From: Rhynchonema sp. JSB1_4
Taxonomy: Eukaryota; Nematoda; Chromadorea; Monhysterida; Xyalidae
NCBI GenBank assembly: GCA_030248065.1
Contig: JASAMV010003308.1
Span: 1 to 64,000, forward strand
Direction: 5' to 3'
Length of the DNA stretch: 64,000 nucleotides
The position numbers and the translations under genes were made by a program. Of the stretch, positions 25,380 to 37,100 are shown one piece after another. A model generated the notes under the pieces. The model saw nothing but the letters and a program-made list of their open reading frames with translations, searched no databases and was not told the DNA's origin. The stretch's first letter is position 1; each line of letters begins with the position of its first letter.

Positions 25380-26230
25380 CAGTGTAGTGGCAGGCCCATG
25401 TGTGGGAGGTAAGTATGATGCGGGGTTGGGACCGGAAGCGTGAGAGGTATGATTTTGGTCACCCAAAAAGGCGAAAAAACACCGTTTTTGTGATACAATT
25501 TGGCCAAAAATTGAGGTAAAAATAGTACTTTTTCAAAATTTTCGCCGAAAATCGCCTAAAAATAGGTATTATGGGCGGGTTTGCGCGCGGAGCGCGCGAT
25601 TTTTGGGAAAATAAGGTCGAAAAACACCGATTTTTGCCTTAAAAAGGTATAAAATTGCTTGTGAGAGGTATGATTTGGAGTTGTGAGAGGCATAGTAGTG
25701 GCTGGGGGGGGGGTTGGGGGGGGGGGGCTCACCCCCCCCCCCTCAGTACTTACCTATCACAAAACCCGAGGGGGGGGGGGGGTTGGGGGGGGGGTGCCCC
25801 CAGCTACTTACCTCTCACAACTCCAAATCATACCTCTCACAAGCAATTTTATACCTTTTTTAAGGCAAAAATCGGTGTTTTTCGACCTTATTTTCCCAAA
25901 AATCGCGCGCTCCGCGCGCAAACCCGCCCATAATACCTATTTTTAGGCGATTTTCGGCGAAAATTTTGAAAAAGTACTATTTTTACCTCAATTTTTGGCC
26001 AAAATTGTATCACAAAAACGGTGTTTTTTCGCCTTTTTGGGTGACCAAAATCATACCTCTCACGCTTCCGGTCCCAACCCCGCATCATACTTACCTCCCA
26101 CACATGGGCCTGCCACTACACTGGTGAGAGGTAAGTACTCAACCCCCCCAACCCCCCCCTCGGGTTTTGTGGTAGGTAAGTACTGAGAGGGGGGGGCTAA
26201 CCCCCCAACCCCCCCCCCCAGCCACTACCC
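25380..26230. mobile_element. CAGTGTAGTGGC element split by a sibling insertion
   Basis: The left half (25380-25690) is nearly identical to the start of 24625-25042. Its continuation resumes after the inserted sibling, at 26132, with the same GAGGTAAGTACTCAACCCCC text, and ends around CAGCCACTAC at about 26228. No target duplication was identified for the outer copy. Confidence 0.65.
25691..26123. mobile_element. Sibling CAGTGTAGTGGC element, inverted, inside 25380-26230
   Basis: It reads CATAGTAGTGGCTG at the left and CCTGCCACTACACTG at the right, with the perfect duplication GTGAGAGG (25683-25690 and 26124-26131). The target is the family's own subterminal word. Confidence 0.85.
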
Positions 26231-26560
26231 CAACAGCCCCCAAAAGGGGAGGCCCCCCCCCAGCCCCCCCCAGACCCCAGACACAAGAAAAGGAAACCGA
26301 AAAAAAGCCCCCCCCGAAAGCCCCCCCCAAGCCCCCCCCCCAAGAACCCCCCCCCGGTAATTGCCGCTGTTGAAGTTAGAAAATACCGAAAACAAGCCAT
26401 TTTTATGGGCATTATTAACAATGATTTTTTTCGTCGGGGGGCCAAATGAAAAATATAACCCCCCCCCAATAATTGACCCCCCATAAATTGAACCCCCCAA
26501 AATGACCCCAGTGAAAAAATAGACCCCCCGGTTCTATTTCCGACAATTACGGTAGCCACA
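26231..26560. repeat. C-run-rich repeat
   Basis: Successive CCCCCC runs separated by short A-rich words, with AATTGACCCCCC and GAACCCCCC motifs, and GTAGCCACACCACTG near 26550. It is related to the 25205-25375 fragment. Not coding, although it leaves long glycine- or proline-rich open frames. Confidence 0.5.
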
Positions 26561-26837
26561 CCACTGGTTGGTATTGAGTGTCAAAAGTGGTATTGTGCCC
26601 AGGCCTAGTATTGTCTACCTACTTTATTATGGAAAACAATAAATTTTCAACCAAAAAAATAGGCGGCCGGAAACCCGGCCCGATTGCGACCGACCTCTGC
26701 TGGATTTCCGTAAAATTAGTCAATCTTGATTTTTTAATAAAATAAAAAAGAAAGAGAAATCAGGCGGAGGAGGTTGCGCAACAAGAAACCAAACGGGGAG
26801 CCCGACTAAACGACCTGTGGCCAGCTTTTCATCGCTT

Positions 26838-27041
26838 CATCAACCGATGTTTCCACATCCACGAATATCGAAAACGCCCGATCTGCCACCGATTTGGGAG
26901 GCGAGTGAGAAAGAAGAGCAAGAAGAAAAACTCAAGACACGATTCACGCCAAAGAGAATGCTCCGCGTCAAACATCCCGAATTGTTTCATTGGAGCCGTG
27001 AACCCGAACAGGGAACGATCTGTGAAAAGATTGATCACTGA
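26838..27041 (+). pseudogene. Partial copy of the last exon of the small unknown gene
   Basis: From ACCGATGTTTCC on, this is a close copy, on the opposite strand, of the last exon at 7943-8135. The similarity continues through the 3' flank to about 27137. It lacks the signal-sequence exon. One base is missing near the end (GTGAAAAG against GTGAAAAAG), which shifts the stop from ...REKD to ...CEKIDH. There are also several replacement changes (RRPRV to PHPRI, A to G, R to C). Most likely a duplicated fragment without function; an exon of an unseen gene cannot be excluded. Confidence 0.65.
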
Positions 27042-27455
27042 GTATTTTTGAACGCTGCCGTTATGATGTGTTCTGACCGTTTAAAAAGCCTTACCTTATA
27101 CAAGATTTCACTTTATGACATGCATGCGATGTTGTACACAGGGTTAAATTTAAAAAAAATTATTATCGAACTTTTAAAAAAAACTTTTTTTTAATTTTTT
27201 TTCAATGGTCGATAAGTACCAACCGTAGTCAGGTACACACCCGTATCCTTCCCCAGGTGGTGCGGGTGTGATGGTATGGCTTTCTGATATTCGGGATGGG
27301 AATTTTGGGTGAAATTATTGCCTCTAGGTACACGATCCATGCAAATAAGCTGTACACAGTGTGAAATTAGAGCGCTTATTACACCGAATCACTCTTTTCT
27401 GGTCTGGGGCATGGGATAAATAGATGCCCACCCAGTCACATGCACGTGTCGTGTA

Positions 27456-28583
27456 CAGGGTTGTTTCAAAAAAAAAACAGAAGTTAATTAAAAAATTAAA
27501 AAAAAATTTTTTTTTGAAGAGCCAGATATTCTGTTTTTTTACACGAGTTTTTCGGAAAAATAAATCGCCTAATTCTTCCAAAAATGGCCTTTTCGAGGCA
27601 TAAATTTTTTCAAATTTTTTCTTTGGGGTCAAATCTCCCAAAATCGCGCCTGCGGCGCTTACTTTGACCGCCAAAATGACTCATAAAGAAGTGATGGACC
27701 TCAGTTTTTTTAAATGACAAGTCAGTGCATACTTCTTCGGCACCATAGTTTTCTATATTGTAGCCCCACCAATCTGTGAAAGGGTTATACAGAACGTATG
27801 GAAACTAATAGGCACCATGTGTACATACAAGTGCACGTATACTGGCGCAGGATCATGAACAGAAACTTTTCATCTCATTCAGTGTCTTGAGAGCATTATT
27901 CACAGGGGCTCTATTTGGAGAATTCCGGTACCGGAGAACGCCAAGTACGTCCCCTGGGGGATCATCTTAGAATTCACATCGAATATGAGGTTTCAATCAA
28001 TTTCCCAAATCTGCTTGCACTTTGTATAAGCATGTGACACATGAATTGAAGTTTCTGCAGATGCGGCGCGCTTGATCAAAACAACTAATTTGTTTCCAGT
28101 GGCTGCTTTTTGGAGGAGCATATTTGGCATTCTCCGGTACAATCACTCCCTTGATCAGAACTTTACCAGCTAACAATACATAAACGGTAATCGTTTCCTA
28201 TCGTCGTTGAATCATTATCATCTATGTTTGGCACGTGAAGTTTATTATTCTGCGACAATCTGGAGTTAAGTCGCCCCCACGTCCGCGTGATATTTATACT
28301 GCCGACAAACACTGATAGATAAAATAGTCGTGTCGAGTCCACGTCACGTTCAGATCCTGCTAGAATAACCGAATCGCCTTCGTATATGCGTTGATGACCC
28401 CACGTGAGGGGTCACGTGACGAAAAATTTTGAGTTTTCGAAAATCCATTTCGTAGCGAATCCATTTCACCTGAAACGACGTTTGCGCTACTTTTTCTAAA
28501 AGAAAAAATTTTTTCAAAAAATAATTCTTTTTGTGTTTTTTAAAAAAACAGTGCTCTAATAAAAAAATTTTTTTTCAACCCTG
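27456..28583. mobile_element. hAT-like element, CAGGGTTG ends, with inner MITE
   Basis: CAGGGTTGTTTC and TTCAACCCTG ends are flanked by GTCGTGTA (27448-27455) and GTCGTGTG (28584-28591), matching at 7 of 8 bases. A TACCGGAGAACGCCAA to TTGGCATTCTCCGGTA element sits inside at about 27929-28140. No transposase frame. Confidence 0.75.
27929..28140. mobile_element. TACCGGAGAATGCCAA-ended MITE, nested
   Basis: Inverted ends TACCGGAGAACGCCAA and TTGGCATTCTCCGGTA. The same ends bound 33548-33783, and a single right end occurs at 36103-36120. Confidence 0.6.
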
Positions 28584-28591
28584 GTCGTGTG

Positions 28592-30377
28592 AAACAATAT
28601 GAGAAGCCCCGTGAGTGTGTGGACTAATGTCTAGATGCCACAAAACAACGATTATGGCACCAAATACACCCATGGTAGGGCCAGGTGATGTCAACAGTAG
28701 CAATTTTTTTTGGAAAAATAGCACTTTTAGAGCAAAAAATCGAATTCGAATTTTTAAATTATTAAAAATTGGGACGAATTTTTTAATAAATTTTAATAAA
28801 AATTTTTTTTTACTAACCACTGGCCCACACCCAAATCATGCGATCAACTTTGGCATTGGGTCATTATCGAAAGTCAAACTCATACATCTAAGTATCGCGA
28901 CAAAGCAGAAATTGGTCGGAAAATTTATGAAAAATAAGGGATAAACAAATTTTTCGTTAGACCTTGTAGAGAAATTTCCTGACACTTCGTTTTTTTTGAA
29001 CACATGCAGCAGATCTTCGTGCGTTGGTGTTTGAGAAGTGGCAGTTGTTTCCAATCGTCTGCAGTACTTTCGTAGCGTCGAGAATCAAAGGCGCAGACAA
29101 TTAATCTACTAATCCAGTAGTTGAGATGATGCATACTTGAGCGTCCATCCAGTTCCTCGCTTTTTTTTCATGAATACAAAATCAGCTTCCATCCACACGT
29201 CTTGATTCATACAACAAAAACTTTTTGACGCAAAGTTAGAGAAAATGGCATCAGTATCGGTTAATGAGTTTCATAAAAAAATCATGGTGCAGAACTGTTG
29301 TGCATTAAGCTGTACATACTTATGACCTGATTAATTTAAGTGGCTCTATTTTTTCCTTGTCCTAGCTAGGTGCATCATAAAAATGTTGTTTTTAGATTCG
29401 ATGCTGAACTTTCGTCTTGTAATACGAAGCCAAATGTAAGCACTTTAGACGAGTCTGCTTCCTGCATTTCACGAACCCTCATGATAAAATGCTTCAGTAA
29501 TGCCACTAAGAGCGATTGAATTTCATTTCTCGTTCTCTCCATACCTCACTGACTGACGTAAATGCGGTACTCCGAAAGCTCGCACTGGGTGGTCAAAAAT
29601 CACTGGAAGTGATGCTTTAGTTTGCGCACTTTTGCGGGTTTATGTGGAAGCAAGTGGACCCCAGCAGTTTGCGCTCAACTGGGCACTAGTATAGTTGGAG
29701 ATCAAACAACGTAAGCCAGTTGTTCATTGTAATGTCTCAACAATTGTATGTACATGTGCTATTCGTTTTTCTCAGAGTGAAATTGACTGCAGTGTTTATT
29801 CTTTTTGCGTTTTTTTTGGTTTGGGGACTACTACGTCTGCGCTATGGATGAGGCTTGGGCTTAGGCTCCAACTAGGAAGCCCTGACACCTGAATCAAGGG
29901 CTTGTTTGATCCCCATCCAACCCAAACAGTCTTAGCCTGCGTAACTGCGGTGGCTGGTGTCGAGCTCTATCAGCACCCTCTTGAGTATAAATGCATGCAG
30001 CTACCGGAACCTGTTGCTCAAGCGTAAACCGACAACAAAAAGAGCGCGCGTCAAAATGTGAATGGGTGATATTTTCGAAACGGTGTAAAGGTCAGTTGGG
30101 TGTAAAGGTCGGTGGAAAGCTCGGTGTGAGAAAGTTCAGTGTAAGCTCGGCGTTAGCTTGAAACATTGCACGCTGAGCAAGCAGCAGGCGCGCGTCTCTA
30201 GAAGGCTTTCGTCTTTTGTGAAAATTTTTTTTTTTTTTTTTTTTTTGGGGTTGCACCTTAAAAAAATATTTTTTTTATATACTTCCGCGCGGAGAAAAAT
30301 TATTTATTTCGCCCCCAAAAAAAACACCCCCCCCCCCCAAAAAAACACCCCCCCCCCCCCCCCCCCCCCCCCCCCAC

Positions 30378-30408
<31 letters not shown>

Positions 30409-31142
30409 ACCCCACCCCCAATGTCCCATGTCAATCATTATTTTCTGGTAAATGATATTCTCTGTGGTGGTGTGATTTCCTGGGGCCCAATGTCAATTGA
30501 TTTGTGAGTTATTGTTTTGTCATTGCCAATTTTCAATGTTCAGCTCTCAGCGTTCTTTGACTGGCAAGATCAAAAAAAATATACAACTATTTCTATTGAA
30601 GTGAAAAAAACACGATCACGATAACACTGATAGAATATGTATGTATTATGAGCGCACCTATCGTTTTTATTTATACAAACAAGTTTTCTGAAAAGTGTCC
30701 TTGCGCTTACGTTCTAAAGGTGCCACAGTGCAATTTGTTTATCATAAAAACGGCCAATTCACCTGTCCTGCCTTGCCTGTCGTGAAGCACTCAGTACTAT
30801 AGTCCCAGCGCACAGCACAGCTTTATCAGCCAGGCGGTGTGGCGGCTGGTTTTTTTACTGACACATACACTATTCTCTGCGCATTGTACAACTCTGTCGG
30901 TCATTTTGTACTTTTCCTTTCGAATGCGATATTTCTTTTTTTATCCATTGTTTTCTAGTATTTGTTCCTCATAAATTGCGTCCGTGCCTGAACCAGATAG
31001 CCAGCGAATGGAAAACGCATAAATACAGAAAAAATCCAGAATCTTCAGAGACGAATTATACGTATTCATAGCCAAACTAAAATTATAAAAAATATTTGAC
31101 AATAAATTGATATTTCGGCAAATAAATTCACCGGAACAAGAA
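28592..31142. other. Intergenic upstream of the GRAMD4-like gene
   Basis: No exon was recognised. It contains AT-rich hairpins (28700-28810), a half copy of the GGTGTAAAG-word MITE (30064-30178), a poly-T run (30224-30246) and a C-tract block (30318-30418). The promoter of the downstream gene should lie near 30.8-31.1 kb, but I see no decisive motif. Confidence 0.45.
30318..30418. repeat. Long poly-C tract
   Basis: Roughly 100 bp of cytosine, broken only by short A runs or single A residues. It could fold as an i-motif, or as a G-quadruplex on the other strand. It follows a poly-T run, and such tracts often mark assembly or replication slippage. Confidence 0.8.
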
Positions 31143-34100
31143 ATGGCCGGCGCTCCCCAGTCGGGAGAATCAAAGCTTCAAGAACTGTTGCGAAAAAACT
31201 GTGATTTGAGTAAGTGTTCCGGGGGTTATTCAGAAGATTCAGATTTCAGGTCAAATTTCTCAGAACGTAAGTGCAAACCTAAAAAGGATCGCACAAAACC
31301 AGGCCGTGCCGATTGATCCATGATATTATTTTTTTTTCGGCCAAATCCAACCTGTGAGGGGGACAAAGGGAAAATGGGTTTAACTGAAAAGTGGGTTCAG
31401 TTCAAAAGGTTACTTGGATCGTGGCGGGGTATCCGACATTTGGGGTCATTTTACTCATTTGGCTCAAATGTGGTGTCTGGAGATTTGTTTGGGTGCTGAA
31501 TCATATAATTTCGGGTCAGCTTTTCCATAACACCTCTACCGATGCCGCTATCGCCCCTTTAAGAATGGTTGAAAACGGCTATATCGGTCCTTGGGTGGAA
31601 TACAAAAACAAACTGGAAATTCTGATTCAGTACCCAATGCGTGTTCAAATCTGAGCCACATCATTGAAATGGCCCCAAATGGTGCATTAGTCCTTTAAGC
31701 GTATTTTAGTGCGCTTTATGTGACCAAATGGACAGCGGAATCGGATATCCCTCGACCCAAATTACCTTTCGGACCCACTTTTCAGCCAAATCTGTTCTCC
31801 AACCGATTTTCCAAAATGCAGGTTGGATTTGGCCGACAGAAAAAACGCCATAGATCAGCGCAGGCCTGCACAAAAGTGATTACCACCTCACAAATTTAAT
31901 ATACCTGATGTTTCACAGTCCAAGCGTTGTCCGATATCGATGCGCTGGATGACGGAGATGACCGGAGCACAACTGGTGACGTCATTGTTGATGCCGGAGT
32001 GGCTGTGATCAGGTACACGACGGCTTCAACTCCTTTTCATAGTTGGATTACTTATACACACATGCGTGTACGCAGCTGTTCTCTGCTTTGAGACGTCAAT
32101 AATGCAGACTTCGGGTGGAGGTGTAACACTATCTTGGTTGAGATCATAACGTCTGGTTGCACCAAATCATCGAGTAATGTAATGTGTAACTTCCATAAAG
32201 TACCTAAATGCGTCACGAACCAGACTTATAGCAAAACTCACCGCTGTTACATTATTATACTAAAACGTGCGAACCTTTCGAAATTCTGAAGTTGTATTCT
32301 TGTGGTACCCTCCTTGAGCAACTTACACAAACAAACTGTGAAAGTTAATTTATCTGTGGTATTTTACATGGAGTAATGAAGCTCTGCCAATAAGATGCAT
32401 TCATCGGCTGTCGTGATAATTCCGAACATTTCCCGGATTAGGCAGGTTTTCTCTTGATTTTAATAACAGGAAGGTTCTTTATTTGTGTAGAATTCATACA
32501 GCAACAATGATGCTGGCTGGCTCATATGGGCAGCTATGCTGCAGTTCATGTTTCACCCTAAAACAGCCAGTTCGCACGCGCGCTGCCAGCCTTTCAGCGG
32601 GAAGTCACCTTTACGGCCATACTGTGAGTCTCTTTGCGGCTCTCCTTCAGAGTCTCACTCGCAGGCCCAACCGCGGATCAGAAATTCCGGAATGAAACAT
32701 TGCTCATGTCCTCACAGGGAATAATGTCAGCATTTTATTCGTTGCTGTGCAGATAAGCCCATCCTCTTCAGAGCCGATGAGCCTCCAACGGAGCGAAACG
32801 TCTACCAACAGCGGGACAACGACAACTTCGGTTCTCAGCCGAGACGACGGCTTGTTCACCCTGATGATCAGGGATCGACAGGGTCAGGGGACAGCGGCAT
32901 CAATGACGATGCACACGCACCGGTGCCACCACAAAGACGATCGAGATCGAGAGGTTGGGGAAGGATTCAAGTTTTTTTTTCAATTTTGCTACAAGTTTTG
33001 GGCATATTGTTTGGTCGTCAGTCACCGCAAATCGTCAACCTTGATCGTCACGAACTAAGGTGTGCACCCAGCAGGGCCCGTTGCTCTACCGCTGGAGCTA
33101 TCGATGAACGAAAGGCAAGATTGGACGCAAAAAGTTTTTTGGTAACATACAGTACATACGCTCAATTGTGTTTGCTGTTTCTGCTGTGGTGCACAGACCA
33201 ACTGTAAGTCGTACGTGCGTGCAGCCGCCACAAATTGTCACAAAGCAATTAAAACTTTTTGACCGTCGACTGAAGCACTCCTGCCTGAATGAGATGGCTT
33301 TCATTAGAGTTGGGCTGAAGATCAGAATTGACGATATGTGGCGTTGATGTCATTGATACAAGCCCAGTTTTGTTGTGATCTTTTCTCGTTGGATCTTGTC
33401 AAAAGTTCACTCGGAACAAAACAATGCCTTACCGATTCGTCACACAGAGTGAGACTGATTCATATGGTGATGGAAGAAAGAGAGCCGGTTCTGACCTGGA
33501 GTTGAACTTACTTGCACGCATACCTGAGGCGGCAAAGCGACGCTATTTACCGGAGAATGCCAAATGAGTCTCCTCACGAATGTTTCCACAATGCGGGAGC
33601 TAATTCGGAAGATTTTCCGAATCAACCCTTACCTGTGGTCATTTTCTGCGATGTTTCGTATTCTTATACATATGTGCATAGTGGGGCTTATTTGGGAAAT
33701 TATTTTTTTATTTAATCTCTGTTGCGAAATGTGTCCCAAAAAAGCCCTCAGGGGACTTTATATACATTTGGCATTCTCCGGTACTTGTGAACATAACTAA
33801 GTGTACAGTTGCCGTTTCGGGAATTCGGCTCATTTTAAGCTGTACGTTTTACAGAACGAGAGGTCGAACAAAGTCGTTCCGAGCGGATATTCGCCGCATT
33901 CGCAAGGTTTCTGGCCGAAATTCTGGACGCGCTCAGCGAGACCAATCCATCACACGATTTGACAGTCATCGAACCGAAACCACTCAATGTGAAACAGTTA
34001 GTTCGAATTGAGTGATTTGGTAACATTTTGTTGGTTTTGTGTTATATGTTAATGTAACTTTTTTGTCCTCCTTTCAGCCTCAGGATTCATGCGAATCGGT

Positions 34101-37100
34101 GTTGTGAGTTGACATGAACATTTATTTGCTTTTCACCTTAAAAACGCCACGTTTGTACCTTATTTTTTCGAAATACAACGCTTCGAACAACAGATTTTGT
34201 TAAATTTTGTTAAATCCTCTATTGTGATTGTAACTTTTACCTTAGTTTCCTTCGGTCACCCGCTAATCGAAGCGAGTCTGGCATTTTGGGACATCGTCCG
34301 TTGGCAATCACCGCTGATCACACTCAGCATGGCAGTGGTAAAAATTTACAGATCTTTTTGTAATTTTTTTACAAATTTTTGTGCACTTTTGTGACCCATT
34401 GCAGTTCTATTCGTACTGCATCTACAACGGCCTGTTTCTGTCAGTCACTATTTTTCTGATGATACTGCAATTGGGTATCAACTATTTGGACGCTCAAAAG
34501 TTAGCTGACATATTTTCGGTCGCGCGAATGTTCAAAATTTGTGATTTTTTTTCAAAACAAAATCTAAAATAACAAATAACAAATCAAACATATAACAGGA
34601 AAATTTCACTGGGCATCAATTTTCTACCGAGACGGCAAATCGAGCAAATGAAACTGGAGTGGACGGGTGGAACGTTCTTGTTGGAACTGTCGAAATACAC
34701 GCAGGCACTGCTGGAAATTGTGGCCGATATATTGGAAAAGACGCACGGGTCAGTGGTACCTTGTTTGGTTCCATCACTTTTTTTTATTTCCGATGCAACT
34801 GCTTACATGATGGTTCAATTTCCCGAAACTGCAACTAGTGTTGATTCAAAAGCGTAATCAAACAAGCCCAGGCCAAGCCAGAACCTTGATTTTCAAGGAG
34901 TTTAGGCACAAGTGCCTGCCTAAACCACCATGCGAGTATGAACAGTTATGCACTTGCACAAAATATTTAGCAAATTTTTATTCGTTTAGAAATAATGTTT
35001 TGCTTATCTTATAAATAAACAAGTAGCAGCCAAGTAATTCAGTCCTGTGGCCCATATCAAAAATGGAAATTAGTGTTCAACTGTTTGTAATTTCCAGTCT
35101 ACTTCGATGGCGTCGTCCCAAAGCCAGTGCCTTATTTGTGGCCTTTCTGACAGTGCAGTTCATTTGTGCAACATTTCTGCGAGCTTCGCTCTATTTGAAA
35201 TTGATTGGTTGGTTGAGTCCATTGGGCGCTTGCTGCATTGATAATATCGAGACAACAGAAAAATATCACTGTGACCATTTGCCTGAGCATGTGTGATACA
35301 AATTTTCTGGTCAGAACAACATTAACAACATTTATTTCGTGTTAGTATATGACCATTGGCGAATAGCGAATATAGGAATACCACAACCAGAACGAATAGC
35401 GACCGTATTCATCTATGCATTGACTGAGTGATTTAATGTTTGATGAAATTATCACTCTATTTAAGAGTCATTGATTTGTTAGTTGACTTTATCAATTGAA
35501 AATGGGTTCAGTAATTAATTAACCGATAGGTTCAGTTACAGTAATGGAGTCACATTACTTTTCGACAATTGCAGGTTTCGTTGTCGGGGTGCACATATTT
35601 TGTGCCATATTCGTGTACCACCGGTTCCCGAAACTTCGAGCCAAAATCGACATTTTCAGTTATTTTCACAACAGCTTGCCGGCCGATTCGAATCCAGCGA
35701 ACAAGTCAGTTTATTTTTCTGATCGGATCGTCTCGAAGACTATTATATGGGTTGTAAAAGCTGTAAAAAACGAAAAAAAAAACAATATGGACTCTTGATG
35801 CATCTACAGATGTCAACCGGCCACTCGAAATCTGATGCAGGGCATGACGGCAATCAGCCAGTTCGGCGTTCAGGTTGGTTTTTTCTTGAGAAAAAATGGT
35901 GAAAATAAGTACACCGAAGAATGTCAAATAAGTCTTTAGGCATTATCGGAGACACATGTCGGGGAGTTAGGATTTGAGTTTGCAGAAAAACATGATAAGA
36001 CAAACATGCCCATTAGCATAGGGTATATCGCAGAAAACGGCCATAGAGATGAGTGCTTATTCGGAAACTGTACCGAATCAGGGAATTGTTCGCGGTTCTA
36101 CTTTTTTGGCATTCTCCGGTACCTTCTTATAAATTTAACGCCAAAAGTTTGCACATCAAAAGTCATGAACTTCAGGCGACCGGCATTTCCGGTTCGGCTA
36201 CCAATCTGACGACTGTTGCAACATCACCGAGGATAAATGTTGCCGACAACAAATCCGGGTTCACCTCGTACATCAGGGAGAGTCAATCAACTTTCTCACT
36301 GGTGTCGCAGGAAACGTCGTATCAAGGAAACAAAGTTGAAGGTTCGTCACGCACGGATACAGCGTACCTACTGTACGGTAACACTACGCTAACACGAGCC
36401 CGATTTCGAAGGTGACAGATTAGTGAAATGTTCATACATGGCTGCTGATTTGGGAAACGTTACACACGCTGTAGGCTGTAGAATACAACGTGGTGCATGT
36501 TGAGGTTCTCTTTCTATTCGTTTTGTGAGCACACCTCCTCCGAAATCGTGTTGGCGTAGTTTGCCTTTTTGTGTCAAACGCTAATGTCATGAAACTTTCC
36601 AGCTGCAGTTCAGCTCTTAAAAATTACAATCGAGAATAGTCTTTCCGGTGACTGTAAATGACCAAGCCTGATCACCTCACCGTAAAAAGGACGGACTACG
36701 GTTGTTATCAATGGAACACAGAGACCGAGAACTTTGATATGAACACATCTGAAAAACCTCCCACATCTGAAAGCAAGAAATCAAAAAAGAAAGACCAAAA
36801 GAAAAAGACCAAAAGACCAAACCTAGGGTCAGTGATTAGTCCAACAACACCCCAACTCGCTGATGTTTCAGCTCGCAGCTGCATTCTGTATGACAAAGAC
36901 AGGAACTTGCTCGGAGGTCGCCTAACTGCTGGATCATTGATTTTGACGGAAAAGTATGCTTTTTGAATTTGTAATCTATATGTATTTGGGTCGGGTGACA
37001 CGTCAGTAGGTACTTTAAATAGTAAAACATTCTCCAGCTTCAATTTGCAGCAGCTTGATTTTCAAATCAAACAAAAAGCTGGCGAACGGTGAGCGTGATA

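Larger units (their letters stand above)
23538..26609. mobile_element. Outer element with AGGCCTGGGCACAATACCAC ends holding several insertions
   Basis: AGGCCTGGGCACAATACCAC (about 23540) faces its inverted copy GTGGTATTGTGCCCAGGCCT (about 26586-26605). An inner palindrome of AAAAAACCGTTTTTTTT type lies at 23633-24055, next to CCAATACC arrays. The elements at 24115, 24625, 25380 and 25691 lie between the ends. No clear target duplication. Confidence 0.55.

Noticed and set aside
21326..26560. Many long proline- or glycine-rich open frames
   Set aside because: They come from G and C runs of the hAT-like subterminal repeats and occur in several frames at once.
19776..28583. Autonomous hAT transposase
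   Set aside because: I looked for a long frame with a zinc finger and an RNase-H-like or hAT dimerisation region on both strands and saw none.
36658..36966. Independent gene starting at the ATG at 36658
   Set aside because: It merely runs through intron 13 into exon 14 of the GRAMD4-like gene. Kept only as a possible alternative exon.
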